From the NCBI GenBank assembly GCA_040080835.1, contig JBEBHP010000013.1:1-64000 (forward strand): a DNA stretch of 64,000 nucleotides. Direction: 5' to 3'. The translations under genes and the position numbers were made by a program. The notes under the pieces were generated by a model that saw only the letters and a list, made by a program, of their open reading frames with translations, did not search any database and was not told where the DNA came from. How positions within the stretch are numbered: the stretch's first letter is position 1; each line of letters begins with the position of its first letter. The stretch is from SZUA-430 sp040080835 (GTDB lineage: Bacteria > Pseudomonadota > Alphaproteobacteria > Micropepsales > Micropepsaceae). Of this stretch, positions 49,656-58,609 are shown piece by piece.

Positions 49656-51071
49656 TCACGCCGCTGCGGCGCTGCGGACTTTTTGGCGCTGATGCTTGAT
49701 GGCGCGCTTGTGAACAAGGGCCCGAATGCGGCGCTGGCGTTCTGGCGTCAGCGGGAAGCTCCAGAGCAGGAATATTGCCGGCGCATAGAACATGATCGGC
49801 ATCAGTGAAAAGACTGCCGTCAAGGCCGCGATCGAACCGGGCGTCTTGACCGAGGTGCCGGCGTCGAATCCGAAATAGCCCACCAGCATGAGCGCCGCGC
49901 CGGCGCCAATCGCGTCACCCGACTTGATACCCAGGCCGAAAAACGAAATCATCAGGCCTGCGCGCGGTTCATGCGTCTTGAGGGAGTCGAAGTCCACGAC
50001 GTCGGCAGCAATGGATTGACCCAGCGTATAAGGTGCCGAGAAGGCGGCGCCGATGAAGGAGAACAGAATGATGTTGGGCCAATAGCCGCCCGCCTGGAAC
50101 AGGGGAATGACGCCCAGCGTCGTCACGGAGATCAGCATCGCAATGCACAATGCCTTGTGCTTGGTGATCCTGCCACCCAGCCAGATCCAAAGCGGAGCGA
50201 AGAGAATGCCGCAGACGATCAGTGCGACCGGGAAGTGGTTGCCCTGCTGCTTGGTGAGCCCCACTGCATCCACCATGTAATAAAGAAACAGCACTTCTGC
50301 GGCGCGTGCGGCGACGCGGACGAAGAACGTTGCCCCGAAGAGACGCAAAAAGGGGATGTTCGTGAGAGCGGCCTTCGCACCCTTCCAAACGGAGACATGC
50401 TCGTTCGTTTCGAGCGGTGGTTCCGGCGTCGAGGCAAACATGATGGCCACACCGATGGGTGTCAGTGCGATGATCGTGATGCCGAGCACGCTCATGGCGT
50501 GCCAGTAACCGCCCGTGGATCCCGCGGTCGCTCCGGTGCCAACCAGAACCGGAATCGTGGCTGCAATCGCAAGACCGACGAGCGTGAAGATCTCACGCAC
50601 GCCCGTGATGCGCGAACGCTCATTGTAGTCTCCCGAGAGCTCTGCGCCCCACGCCCCATAGGGAATCGTGATCATGGTCCAGCCCAGATAGAAGACCGCG
50701 ATCCAGACCAGAAGATGCGTCGCCGTGGCATCTGCCGGTGGCAGGAACAGCATGAAAACGCCGAGCGCGAAGACGGGCGCTCCCAGGAGCACCCAGCTAC
50801 GGCGGCGCCCCATTCTCCACGTCGTGTGGTCGCTTGCGTATCCAATTATCGGGTCGACAATGAAGTCCGCGAGCCTTGCGATCAGCAGGATCGCACCCAC
50901 CGTTTCGATGTTGATCTTGAGGTCATCGGTGTAGAATTTTGAAACGAACAGTGCGATTGGCAGGCCCGCAAAAGCGAGCGGCACGGCGAGTTGCCCAAAG
51001 CCCAAAATGGTAAGCCAGGAGAGGCGATCAGGCGACTTTGTAATCTCAGTGGCACGCTGCAACGCCAACAC
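49656..51071 (-). CDS. MFS transporter, GPH (sugar:cation symporter) type
   Basis: The protein is 471 residues with twelve helices. KFYTDDLKINIETVGAILLI and RLADFIVDPIIGYASDHTTW match the glycoside-pentoside-hexuronide (MFS_2) group, as do YNERSRITGVREIFTLVGLA and SIAADVVDFDSLKTHEPRAG. It probably imports a glycoside or sugar acid with Na+ or H+. The start is uncertain among GTG 51071, TTG 51068 and TTG 51062, because AGGAG overlaps the GTG. The last fits the ribosome-site spacing best. Confidence 0.88.
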   Translation of the reverse strand: MLALQRATEITKSPDRLSWLTILGFGQLAVPLAFAGLPIALFVSKFYTDDLKINIETVGAILLIARLADFIVDPIIGYASDHTTWRMGRRRSWVLLGAPVFALGVFMLFLPPADATATHLLVWIAVFYLGWTMITIPYGAWGAELSGDYNERSRITGVREIFTLVGLAIAATIPVLVGTGATAGSTGGYWHAMSVLGITIIALTPIGVAIMFASTPEPPLETNEHVSVWKGAKAALTNIPFLRLFGATFFVRVAARAAEVLFLYYMVDAVGLTKQQGNHFPVALIVCGILFAPLWIWLGGRITKHKALCIAMLISVTTLGVIPLFQAGGYWPNIILFSFIGAAFSAPYTLGQSIAADVVDFDSLKTHEPRAGLMISFFGLGIKSGDAIGAGAALMLVGYFGFDAGTSVKTPGSIAALTAVFSLMPIMFYAPAIFLLWSFPLTPERQRRIRALVHKRAIKHQRQKVRSAAAA

Positions 51072-51184
51072 TCCTGCAGGACGGAATTCTTTTGAAAGGA
51101 TGATAGAAGAGGACGGCTAATGCGGCATTAAGTGCGCGCCGTCAAAGGGCTGCTTACACGATTTGTTAATCTTTCAGGCCGGCA

Positions 51185-51565
51185 TCACGTCCTGGTCCCC
51201 ACATAGGCAAAGAAAAGGCAGCCAAATCCAATCAGCAGCATCAGCATATCCAGGCGCAAGAAAGGCAGTTGAACGGGCAATTCAATGATTGGCAACATAG
51301 TGGCGAAACTCAAGATTCCAAGAACAATCAGCGCCCAGATGCGGATCCGGCGTGAAAGCGAGGGATCACTGGCATCGATCGTGGCACGCTCGCTGACTAT
51401 GAATGCGGATCCCAGGCAAAACAGCCCGACAATCGGCATCAACACATTCGCCTGCAGGAAAAGCACCTTCAGCGGAAGGCTTGCCACGCCGATTGAGCCC
51501 AGGACCGCCAGCACACCAGCGACCCAAAGCATCCAGGACTGAAGTTTGGCGAGAGATTTTGACAT
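51185..51565 (-). CDS. Four-helix membrane protein next to nucleoside transporter
   Basis: The protein is 126 residues with helices at about 10-30, 33-56, 75-92 and 101-122. A cytoplasmic loop SERATIDASDPSLSRRIRIW joins the two halves. No family was assigned. It starts 3 nt after the stop of the nucleoside transporter gene and must be cotranscribed with it. It could be an accessory subunit. Confidence 0.72.
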   Translation of the reverse strand: MSKSLAKLQSWMLWVAGVLAVLGSIGVASLPLKVLFLQANVLMPIVGLFCLGSAFIVSERATIDASDPSLSRRIRIWALIVLGILSFATMLPIIELPVQLPFLRLDMLMLLIGFGCLFFAYVGTRT

Positions 51566-51568
51566 GGG

Positions 51569-52819
51569 CTATCCTGGCAGCAAGCCGATGACCGCCGCGG
51601 TCATGCAGGTCGACAATGTCCCCGGGATGAGCGATTTCAACGACAGTTCAACGACCTCGTCGCGCCGTGAAGGCACGAGCGCACTGATGGAGCCAATCAT
51701 CATCCCTACGGAGCCCAGGTTCGCAAATCCGCACATCGCATAAACCATCAGCAGTTTGGACCGGTCTCCCAGAGCATCGCCCGGCAATGCGGCAAGATTG
51801 AGGTAAGCGATCAGCTCGTTCAGGATGGTTTTTGTACCCATCAGGCTGCCAGCCGTCGCCGCGTCGCTGGCCGGAACGCCGATCAGCCAGACAATCGGCG
51901 CGAAAATCCAGCCGGTGAGACGCTCGAAGCTCAAGGGCGTGCCGCTCACCAGCACATTTCCCAGTATGATGTTGGCAAGGGCCACCAGTGAAATCATGGC
52001 AATCAGCATCGCCAGAATGTTCAGGTACATTTTCATACCGTCTTCGGCCCCCGTGGACACGGCGTCCATGGTTGACCTGTAAGAGGACGTTGTTCCTGCT
52101 GTGGCCGGCGTCGTCTCGTCGCCGGGAATCATGATCTTCGAAAGCAGGATCGAGGCGGGCAGCGACAACAGCGAAGCCACGATGATATGCCCGACGGCGC
52201 CTGGCACGACGGGATTCAACACCTGCGCATACAGGACCAGCACGGTGCCAGCCACATTCGCCAAGCCGCACGTGAAGAGTGTGAACAGCTCGCTTCTGGT
52301 CAGGTGCTCCAGATAGGGACGAATGAGCAAGGGAGCTTCAATCATTCCGAGGAAGATGTTGGATGCGCATCCAAGCCCCAACGCGCCACCAATCTTCATG
52401 GTGCGCTCCAGCGCCCAGGCAAACGCGGCGACTACCACCGGAAGCACCTTCCAATGCCACAGCAATGCCGACAAGGCGGACATCACAATCACGATCGGCA
52501 ACACCGTGAAGGCAATCGTGACGACGGCAGCAGGGTTTGTGATCTCGAAGGGTGCGGTCCCTCCCCCGGTGTAACCGAAGACAAATGAGGAGCCCTTCGA
52601 AGTCGCAGCCTGGATGGCGTCAACCACCGAATTCAGCGACAGCAAGGCGGCTCGCATGAAGGGCAATCCGAGGAAGATCGCTGCCAAAATGATCTGCAGT
52701 CCAATCCCCACAATCACGGTTGCCGTTGGAAAGGCTTTTCGGTTTTCGGACAATACCCACGCAAGGGCCACGAATACCGCCAGCCCCAAGGCGCTCTGCA
52801 ATTGTGGCGGAAAATCCAT
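51569..52819 (-). CDS. Concentrative nucleoside transporter (CNT family)
   Basis: The protein is 416 residues and polytopic. The N-terminal, gate and core regions match the CNT/NupC family: GYTGGGTAPFEITNP, ALGLGCASNIFLGMIEAPLL, RSELFTLFTCGLANVAGTVL, and GTKTILNELIAYLNLAAL with YAMCGFANLGSVGMMIGSIS. It takes up nucleosides with H+ or Na+. The start is the ATG at 52819. It is divergent from an exported hypothetical gene across about 140 bases with a hairpin. Confidence 0.92.
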   Translation of the reverse strand: MDFPPQLQSALGLAVFVALAWVLSENRKAFPTATVIVGIGLQIILAAIFLGLPFMRAALLSLNSVVDAIQAATSKGSSFVFGYTGGGTAPFEITNPAAVVTIAFTVLPIVIVMSALSALLWHWKVLPVVVAAFAWALERTMKIGGALGLGCASNIFLGMIEAPLLIRPYLEHLTRSELFTLFTCGLANVAGTVLVLYAQVLNPVVPGAVGHIIVASLLSLPASILLSKIMIPGDETTPATAGTTSSYRSTMDAVSTGAEDGMKMYLNILAMLIAMISLVALANIILGNVLVSGTPLSFERLTGWIFAPIVWLIGVPASDAATAGSLMGTKTILNELIAYLNLAALPGDALGDRSKLLMVYAMCGFANLGSVGMMIGSISALVPSRRDEVVELSLKSLIPGTLSTCMTAAVIGLLPG

Positions 52820-52900
52820 AGCGCCGATCCTTATCGAGTCAGTGTCTGGATTATTCGTAACAGATCACTCGCGAAATGCCCCAGTTCGGCTTTGCCAAGA

Positions 52901-52927
52901 GCCCGGAAATTTGCTCAAATTCCGGGC
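52901..52927. repeat. Hairpin in divergent nupC-type promoter region
   Basis: GCCCGGAA(A)TTT pairs with AAATTCCGGGC around GCTC, 11 bp with one bulged A. It lies 82 nt upstream of the transporter start and 34 nt upstream of the GTG at 52961. There is no T-run on either strand, so it is not a simple terminator. Confidence 0.5.
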
Positions 52928-52960
52928 AAAACAAAATATGTGGGGAACGCGGACTTGAAG

Positions 52961-53542
52961 GTGAAAACAATTGCGCGCGCGTCGCTTGTGGCAGCAGCCA
53001 GCGCTTCACTGCTCTGGCTTGGCCCGGGAACTGCTGTCTTTGCAGATACCAAGCCTGCGCAAGGCGCTCCGGACAAACCCAAATCTCGTTCCGACTGGCC
53101 GACCGAACGCGTGACCGTGATCGGTCGCAGGGGCAACATCAGGGACTGGCTTGTCGATCACACCTTTCGAGGCACTGAAGGCTTCTCGGACGGATCGGCA
53201 CCGGCAGATGTTGGTTCCCGCTATGAGTTTTACTGGCAGATTTACTACAAGGCTGGCGGCAAGCTTGAAGCCCATTTCTCGCGTTTGGCATCCAGGACCC
53301 CGCATGGTGCGATCGAAGAACTCGGCTTTGTCGAGGACGGTACCTGGCGGATTAACAATGATGGCGACCTTTGCCAGTCGATCCCGCATGTCGGCTATGG
53401 CGTGGAACTCTGCTACTGGGTCGACCGCCGCGGAGACCGGATGGCAATGTATTACACGGCGTGCGGCGCCTTTAATCGCTGTTACACCGGAAGGCTTGGC
53501 CCCGAAGGGGAAATCGTACCCGGGCGTGCATTTACGCGCTGA
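52961..53542 (+). CDS. Exported protein of unknown function
   Basis: The protein is 193 residues from a GTG at 52961. Its signal peptide is KTIARASLVAAASASLLWLG, cut near VFA-D. The body contains GSRYEFYWQIYYKAGGKLEA and GTWRINNDGDLCQSIPHVGY, then ELCYWVDR and YTACGAFNRCYTGRLGPEG, with four cysteines. The pattern of a small periplasmic beta-barrel (sensing or lipocalin-like) is possible, but no family was recognised. A TTG at 52955 is an alternative start. The frame upstream of that is not protein-like. Confidence 0.7.
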   Translation: MKTIARASLVAAASASLLWLGPGTAVFADTKPAQGAPDKPKSRSDWPTERVTVIGRRGNIRDWLVDHTFRGTEGFSDGSAPADVGSRYEFYWQIYYKAGGKLEAHFSRLASRTPHGAIEELGFVEDGTWRINNDGDLCQSIPHVGYGVELCYWVDRRGDRMAMYYTACGAFNRCYTGRLGPEGEIVPGRAFTR

Positions 53543-53731
53543 CAGAAACCCGATTTGAAGTGCCGCAGCATTATGGGCGGCACGCTTATGTTTAACAACA
53601 TGGGACTTCGACCATTCTCTTGCTGAGGCGGCAAGACCGCCATACACTGGCTGCGAACTGAAATCAGTGCCTGTGTGCGGCCGACTTGAAGAGTCCGGCA
53701 ACGCACCAAGCCTTAGAGTGGAATTCGCCCT

Positions 53732-54865
53732 GTGACGCAAAGTTCGCGTGGGGCGCAGCAGGATGGAACAGCCGGCGATGTGCCAGCTGAACCGCACATA
53801 GAGGAAGTCAAGCGGCCAGCAGAACGGCCGGGGCATATCTACGCTGCGCTCGACTTAGGCACGAACAATTGCCGGCTGCTGATCGCAAAGCCGGAGACGA
53901 CGGGCTTTCGCGTCCTCGATTCCTTTTCACGCACCGTCCGGTTGGGAGAAGGCCTCTCGCATTCCGGAGAGCTGTCAGAGGCCGCGATGACGCGCGCCAT
54001 CGAAGCCATCCGCGTGTGTGCCTACAAGATGCGCAAACGCGGCGTCACCAGTGCAAGGGCGATCGCAACGCAAGCGTGCCGCATGGCACGCAATGGCCCG
54101 GCGTTCATCAAGCGCGTCGCCCAGGAAACCGGACTGCACTTCGACATCATACCGCCCGCAGAGGAAGCACGGCTCGCCGCCCGCGGCGTTACCCCGTTGC
54201 TCGATCGTACCGACAAAGGGGCGCTGGTATTTGATATCGGTGGCGGGTCAACGGAATTGATCTGGCTGGACCTTCGCGATGCCAAGAAACGTCCGCGCAT
54301 CCTTCGCTGGGGTTCCATCCCGCTTGGAGTTGTGACCCTGGGCGAGAAGTTCTCGGGACACATTGATTCTCCTGGTTCCTACGACGCGATGGTTGCCGAA
54401 GTGACAGCCCGACTTTCGGAATTGCCTCATGCTGTTCCTCCCGGTGGACATCCGGCGGGATCGTTCCACATGCTTGGAACTTCGGGCACCGTGACTACGA
54501 TTGCCGGCATTTTCCTGGGTCTCGAACGTTACGAACGCTCGAAGGTCGACGGAACATGGATCGCCCGCGATGACCTTTCGCGCGTTATCGACGAACTCAA
54601 GGTTCTTTCCCGGGAAGAACGGGCTGCGCATCCATGCGTTGGCAGTGAGCGTGCCGAACTGGTCATTCCGGGGCTTGCAATTTTTGAGGCCATTTTTCGC
54701 CGCTGGCCTCCTCCACGCCTTCGCGTCGCCGATCGTGGGCTGCGCGAAGGCATGCTGCTGGCCCTGATGGAGGGCGTCGATTCACTCGCGCCGAACAAGC
54801 GCAAGCGTCGAAGGCGCGGCGGAAAGCGACGACGCAAGACACAGTCGGGAGGAGACGCCCGATGA
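53732..54865 (+). CDS. Ppx/GppA-family phosphatase
   Basis: The 377-residue protein starts with GTG. The actin-like ATPase fold has YAALDLGTNNCRLLIAKPET (phosphate 1), ALVFDIGGGSTELIWLDL (phosphate 2) and MLGTSGTVTTIAG (adenosine motif), with the Glu of PPAEEARLAARGV. It should hydrolyse polyphosphate or ppGpp. The Lys/Arg-rich C-terminus (KRKRRRRGGKRRRK) could bind RNA or polyanion. It overlaps rlmE by 4 bp (ATGA). This pair is conserved in alphaproteobacteria. Confidence 0.92.
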   Translation: MTQSSRGAQQDGTAGDVPAEPHIEEVKRPAERPGHIYAALDLGTNNCRLLIAKPETTGFRVLDSFSRTVRLGEGLSHSGELSEAAMTRAIEAIRVCAYKMRKRGVTSARAIATQACRMARNGPAFIKRVAQETGLHFDIIPPAEEARLAARGVTPLLDRTDKGALVFDIGGGSTELIWLDLRDAKKRPRILRWGSIPLGVVTLGEKFSGHIDSPGSYDAMVAEVTARLSELPHAVPPGGHPAGSFHMLGTSGTVTTIAGIFLGLERYERSKVDGTWIARDDLSRVIDELKVLSREERAAHPCVGSERAELVIPGLAIFEAIFRRWPPPRLRVADRGLREGMLLALMEGVDSLAPNKRKRRRRGGKRRRKTQSGGDAR

Positions 54866-55533
54866 GCAGTCCTGACAAACCGCTTGCGCAGCGCGCGCTT
54901 AAAGAGCGGCTCAAAAGCGCGAAGCAGAGGACCAAGTCGTCGAAGGCATGGCTGGAACGTCAGCTGAACGATCCATACGTGCGCGCGGCAAAGACGCAAG
55001 GCTATCGTTCCCGCGCCGCTTACAAGTTGAAGGAAATGGATGACAAGCACCATTTCCTGAAACGCGGCATGAAGGTGGTTGATCTTGGGGCGGCTCCCGG
55101 CGGCTGGACACAGATCCTTGTCGAACGCTGCGGGCCCAAAAAGGTACTGGGCATAGATCTCCAACCCATCGATCCCATCGAAGGCGCAGAGCTGGTTGAA
55201 CTCGATTTCATGAAGGACGATGCGCCAAAGATCATTCGGGGAATGCTGTCCGGCGGGGTGGATGCCGTAGTATCGGATATGGCTTCTCCGGCGACAGGAC
55301 ATCGTGAAACCGATCACATCCGCGTGATGGGTCTTTGTGAAGCGGCACTGGATTTTGCAGTCGAGATTCTCAATCCTGGCGGGACATTCATTTGCAAGGT
55401 CTTGCGGGGCGGGACCGAACGTTCGCTTCTGGACCTGCTCAAGCATCGCTTTGGAAAGGTCCTGCACATGAAACCCCCGGCGAGCCGGTCAGATTCGGCT
55501 GAAATGTATGTCATAGCAATGAACTTTCGCTAG
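54862..55533 (+). CDS. rlmE: 23S rRNA (uridine-2'-O)-methyltransferase RlmE
   Basis: The 223-residue FtsJ/RrmJ family protein has SRAAYKLKEMDDKHHFLKRG with the catalytic Lys, VVDLGAAPGGWTQ (SAM site), LDFMKDDAP, SDMASPATGHRETD with the Asp, and CKVLRGG with the second Lys. The K-D-K-E tetrad is intact. It methylates U2552 of 23S rRNA late in 50S assembly. Its ATG overlaps the ppx/gppA stop codon. Confidence 0.95.
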   Translation: MSSPDKPLAQRALKERLKSAKQRTKSSKAWLERQLNDPYVRAAKTQGYRSRAAYKLKEMDDKHHFLKRGMKVVDLGAAPGGWTQILVERCGPKKVLGIDLQPIDPIEGAELVELDFMKDDAPKIIRGMLSGGVDAVVSDMASPATGHRETDHIRVMGLCEAALDFAVEILNPGGTFICKVLRGGTERSLLDLLKHRFGKVLHMKPPASRSDSAEMYVIAMNFR

Positions 55534-55625
55534 GGCGGCACCACGCTGAGTGGAAGTCCCAGCTTACAGTCACTAAAAGGACGAGACTTTGATTCTGACT
55601 CCTGCGCGGCGTGGACCAAGACCAA

Positions 55626-57596
55626 ATGATCGCTGAAATTGGACATTTCTCGCTTGTGCTGGCATTCGCGCTTGCACTCGTCCAGGGGACGGTTCCACTT
55701 TACGGTGCCGCAAAATTGAATGCGCGGCTGATGGCCGTTTCCCACCACGCCGCCATTGCACAACTCGTCTTTCTGACAGCCAGCTTCCTGTGCCTCGCCG
55801 CGGTATTCGTGCTTTCAGATTTTACAGTGCGGCTCGTTGCCGAGTATTCGCACTCGGACAAACCACTCGTTTACAAAATTGCGGGTGTCTGGGGAAACCA
55901 TGAGGGCTCGATGCTCTTGTGGGTACTGATCCTTGGCATTTTTGGTGCCGCCGTTGCTCTCTTTGGAAGGCGACTGCCTCCAACCCTGTCTGCGCGCACG
56001 CTGGCAATTCAGGGACTGATTGGCGCGATGTTTCTGGCGTTTATCCTGTTTACCTCGAACCCGTTCCTGCGCCTTGACCCGGCGCCGGTCAACGGCAATG
56101 GGCTCAATCCGCTGTTGCAAGACCCGGGTTTGGCGACCCACCCTCCGTTCCTGTACATGGGGTATGTCGGTTTTTCGATGGCTTTCTCGTTTGCGATTGC
56201 CGCCCTGATCGAGGGAAAAGTGGAACCAGCTTGGGCGCGCTGGGTCAGACCGTGGACGCTTGCCGCGTGGTGTTTCCTGACGATGGGGATCATGCTCGGC
56301 TCTGTCTGGGCCTACTATGAACTTGGCTGGGGCGGCTGGTGGTTCTGGGACCCGGTTGAAAATGCTTCCCTGATGCCTTGGCTCGCTGGCACAGCGCTCA
56401 TTCATTCTGCAATCGTTGTCGAGAAGAGAGACGCCCTGAAACGCTGGACGATCCTGCTGTCGATCCTGACATTCTCGCTCAGCCTCGTGGGTACCTTCAT
56501 GGTGCGGTCCGGCGTCATCACCAGCGTGCATTCATTTGCCGTCGATCCGACGCGCGGCATCTTCATCCTTGGCATACTTGTCATCACGACCGGCGGCGCG
56601 CTCACGCTCTACGCCCTTCGCGCTTCGGACCTGAAGGCGGCGACCGCTTTTTCGCCGGTCAGTCGGGAAACGAGCCTCGTGCTCAACAACGTCTTTCTGG
56701 TTTCGATCACGGCCGGCGTATTCTTCGGTACCTTCTATTCACTGTTTGCGCGCGAGACGTTTGGCACAGATGTCTCGGTGGGCGCACCAATGTACAATAT
56801 CTTCTTCGTGCCCCTGATGCTGTTGCTTATGCTGTTCATGGCGGTGGGTCCCGTGCTGGCGTGGAAACGGGGCAACCTGCGCGCTGCCCTTTTCCGGCTA
56901 CGCGCATCCGCTGCAATCGGGCTGGGGGTGCTTGTCGCCGCGGTGGCGCTTTCTCAAGCCATCTGGGTGTACGTGCCGCTTGGCATCGCTGCCTGGCTAT
57001 TTGCAAGCTCGTTCACCACCATTTTCGAGAGGACGTTTTCCAGTTCCGGTGCCAGCAGTGCCTGGCAACGTCTCTCCAATATTCCCCGCGCAACCTATGG
57101 CACGACCCTGGCACACGTGGGCATAGCGATCACCGCTGCAGGCATCGCGGTATCCGCATATGGATCCACCGAAGTCGTGGTCAAGCTGAAACCTGGTCAA
57201 AGTCTCTCCCTGGCAGACTACGAACTCAAACTGGCTTCTGTCGTCGACGACAAGGGTCCAAACTACACCACAAAGCTCGCTCGCTTCGAAGTGCGCGTGG
57301 GCGGCCAACAGATCGATGAACTCGTTGCAGAGCACAGGAACTATCCAAATCCCGGCAGCGAAACCACTGAGGCCGGCATTCGCCCCGGAATTGCCGGCGT
57401 GCTGTATGTGACCCTTGGAAGGCGCTATGACGATGGAAACTGGGCTGTGCGGGCGTATTATCATCCACTCATCATGTGGATTTGGGCGGGATGCGTTGTA
57501 ATGGTCATGGGCGGCACCCTTTCACTGAGCGACCGAAGGCTCAGGGTCGGCGCGCCAATTCGTTCCAGCGCGGCCGCAACGCCGCAACCGAGTTAG
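55626..57596 (+). CDS. ccmF: Cytochrome c heme lyase subunit CcmF
   Basis: The protein is 656 residues with about fourteen membrane helices. The WWD domain GGWWFWDPVENASLMPWLAG binds heme at the outer face, flanked by conserved His in THPPFLYMGYVG and elsewhere. A large periplasmic domain follows near the C-terminus. It joins reduced heme to apocytochrome thiols together with CcmH. The ATG at 55626 begins MIAEIGHFSL, the usual CcmF start. ccmABCDE are not in the window, so the Ccm genes are split. Confidence 0.95.
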   Translation: MIAEIGHFSLVLAFALALVQGTVPLYGAAKLNARLMAVSHHAAIAQLVFLTASFLCLAAVFVLSDFTVRLVAEYSHSDKPLVYKIAGVWGNHEGSMLLWVLILGIFGAAVALFGRRLPPTLSARTLAIQGLIGAMFLAFILFTSNPFLRLDPAPVNGNGLNPLLQDPGLATHPPFLYMGYVGFSMAFSFAIAALIEGKVEPAWARWVRPWTLAAWCFLTMGIMLGSVWAYYELGWGGWWFWDPVENASLMPWLAGTALIHSAIVVEKRDALKRWTILLSILTFSLSLVGTFMVRSGVITSVHSFAVDPTRGIFILGILVITTGGALTLYALRASDLKAATAFSPVSRETSLVLNNVFLVSITAGVFFGTFYSLFARETFGTDVSVGAPMYNIFFVPLMLLLMLFMAVGPVLAWKRGNLRAALFRLRASAAIGLGVLVAAVALSQAIWVYVPLGIAAWLFASSFTTIFERTFSSSGASSAWQRLSNIPRATYGTTLAHVGIAITAAGIAVSAYGSTEVVVKLKPGQSLSLADYELKLASVVDDKGPNYTTKLARFEVRVGGQQIDELVAEHRNYPNPGSETTEAGIRPGIAGVLYVTLGRRYDDGNWAVRAYYHPLIMWIWAGCVVMVMGGTLSLSDRRLRVGAPIRSSAAATPQPS

Positions 57597-57599
57597 ATC

Positions 57600-58136
57600 A
57601 TGAACAGATTTGCATTGCTTTTACCACTTCTGCTTTTTCTGGGACTGGTTGCGTATTTCGCGGTTGGACTGACACGCGACCCAAGCCTTATTCAATCTGT
57701 TCTGATCGACAAGCCACTTCCCGCCTTTGACCTTCCTGCAGCAGGTGTCGATGGAGTGCGGGTGACAAGTGCGCAACTGTCGGGACGAGTGACCCTTCTC
57801 AACGTATTTGCGTCGTGGTGTATCGCGTGCAAGGTCGAGCATCCGGTCTTGCTGAAGCTTGCCAAGGCCAAGAAGATTGAACTCTATGGGCTTGCCTGGA
57901 AGGACAAGCCAGAGGAGCTCAAGAACTGGTTGTCGGAGCTTGGCAACCCATACGCGGCGATCGCGGATGATGCGACGGGACGAACCGCAATTGACCTGGG
58001 CGTTACTGGCGCACCCGAGACCTATATCATCGATCGCAAGGGGCAGGTTCGCTACAAACAGATCGGCCCGATTGACGACTATGTCTGGGAAAACACGCTT
58101 CAGCCCCTGATTGCGAGACTTGAGGCAGAACAATGA
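57600..58136 (+). CDS. ccmG: Thiol:disulfide oxidoreductase CcmG/DsbE
   Basis: The protein is 178 residues. An N-terminal anchor (FALLLPLLLFLGLVAYFAVG) precedes a periplasmic thioredoxin domain with active site WCIAC, the strand LLNVFASW before it, and the cis-Pro loop GVTGAPETYIID. It keeps apocytochrome cysteines reduced. It starts 3 nt after ccmF and overlaps ccmH by 4 bp. Confidence 0.93.
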   Translation: MNRFALLLPLLLFLGLVAYFAVGLTRDPSLIQSVLIDKPLPAFDLPAAGVDGVRVTSAQLSGRVTLLNVFASWCIACKVEHPVLLKLAKAKKIELYGLAWKDKPEELKNWLSELGNPYAAIADDATGRTAIDLGVTGAPETYIIDRKGQVRYKQIGPIDDYVWENTLQPLIARLEAEQ

Positions 58137-58609
58137 CTGTGCGCCTGCGCGTCCTGCTGTGCCTGGTCCTATGGTGCGCAATCGGCGGGTCAAGCCTTGC
58201 CGTCGAACCGGACGAAATTCTGCCGAGCGCCCAACAGGAAGCGCGGGCTCGATCAATCACCAGGGAACTTCGCTGCGTCGTTTGTCAAAACCAGTCGGTT
58301 GACGACTCTGATGCGCCGCTGGCGAAGGACATCCGCGTACTCGTCCGGGAGCGGGTAGCGTCCGGTGAAACAGACGAACAGGTGAGAGACTATATCGTCC
58401 AGCGCTACGGAAAGTTTGTGCTTCTTCGCCCGCCGTTTGAAGGCGACACCGTACTCCTCTGGATCGGGCCCTTTGCGATCTTCCTTACGGCTGTGACAAT
58501 TGCAGCCTTCTATATCTGGCGCAGAGGTAACGAGAAGAATGTTGCCCCGCCTCTCACCGCAACTGAAGAGCTGGACCTCAACAGACTGCTCCAGGACACG
58601 ACTCCATGA
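58133..58609 (+). CDS. ccmH: Cytochrome c maturation protein CcmH
   Basis: The protein is 158 residues with a signal peptide. The conserved LRCVVCQNQSVDDSDAPLAK carries the CxxC that handles apocytochrome disulfides. VRERVASGETDEQVRDYIVQ and YGKFVLLRPPF are typical. A C-terminal membrane helix (IGPFAIFLTAVTIAAFYIWR) follows. It is coupled to ccmG and ccmI by ATGA overlaps. Confidence 0.94.
   Translation: MTVRLRVLLCLVLWCAIGGSSLAVEPDEILPSAQQEARARSITRELRCVVCQNQSVDDSDAPLAKDIRVLVRERVASGETDEQVRDYIVQRYGKFVLLRPPFEGDTVLLWIGPFAIFLTAVTIAAFYIWRRGNEKNVAPPLTATEELDLNRLLQDTTP

Noticed and set aside
49971..50942. A 323-codon plus-strand frame
   Set aside because: It is antisense to the MFS transporter, charged and low-complexity, with no start signal.
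54529..55467. A 312-codon minus-strand frame
   Set aside because: It is antisense to the 3' end of ppx/gppA and to rlmE, both well supported.
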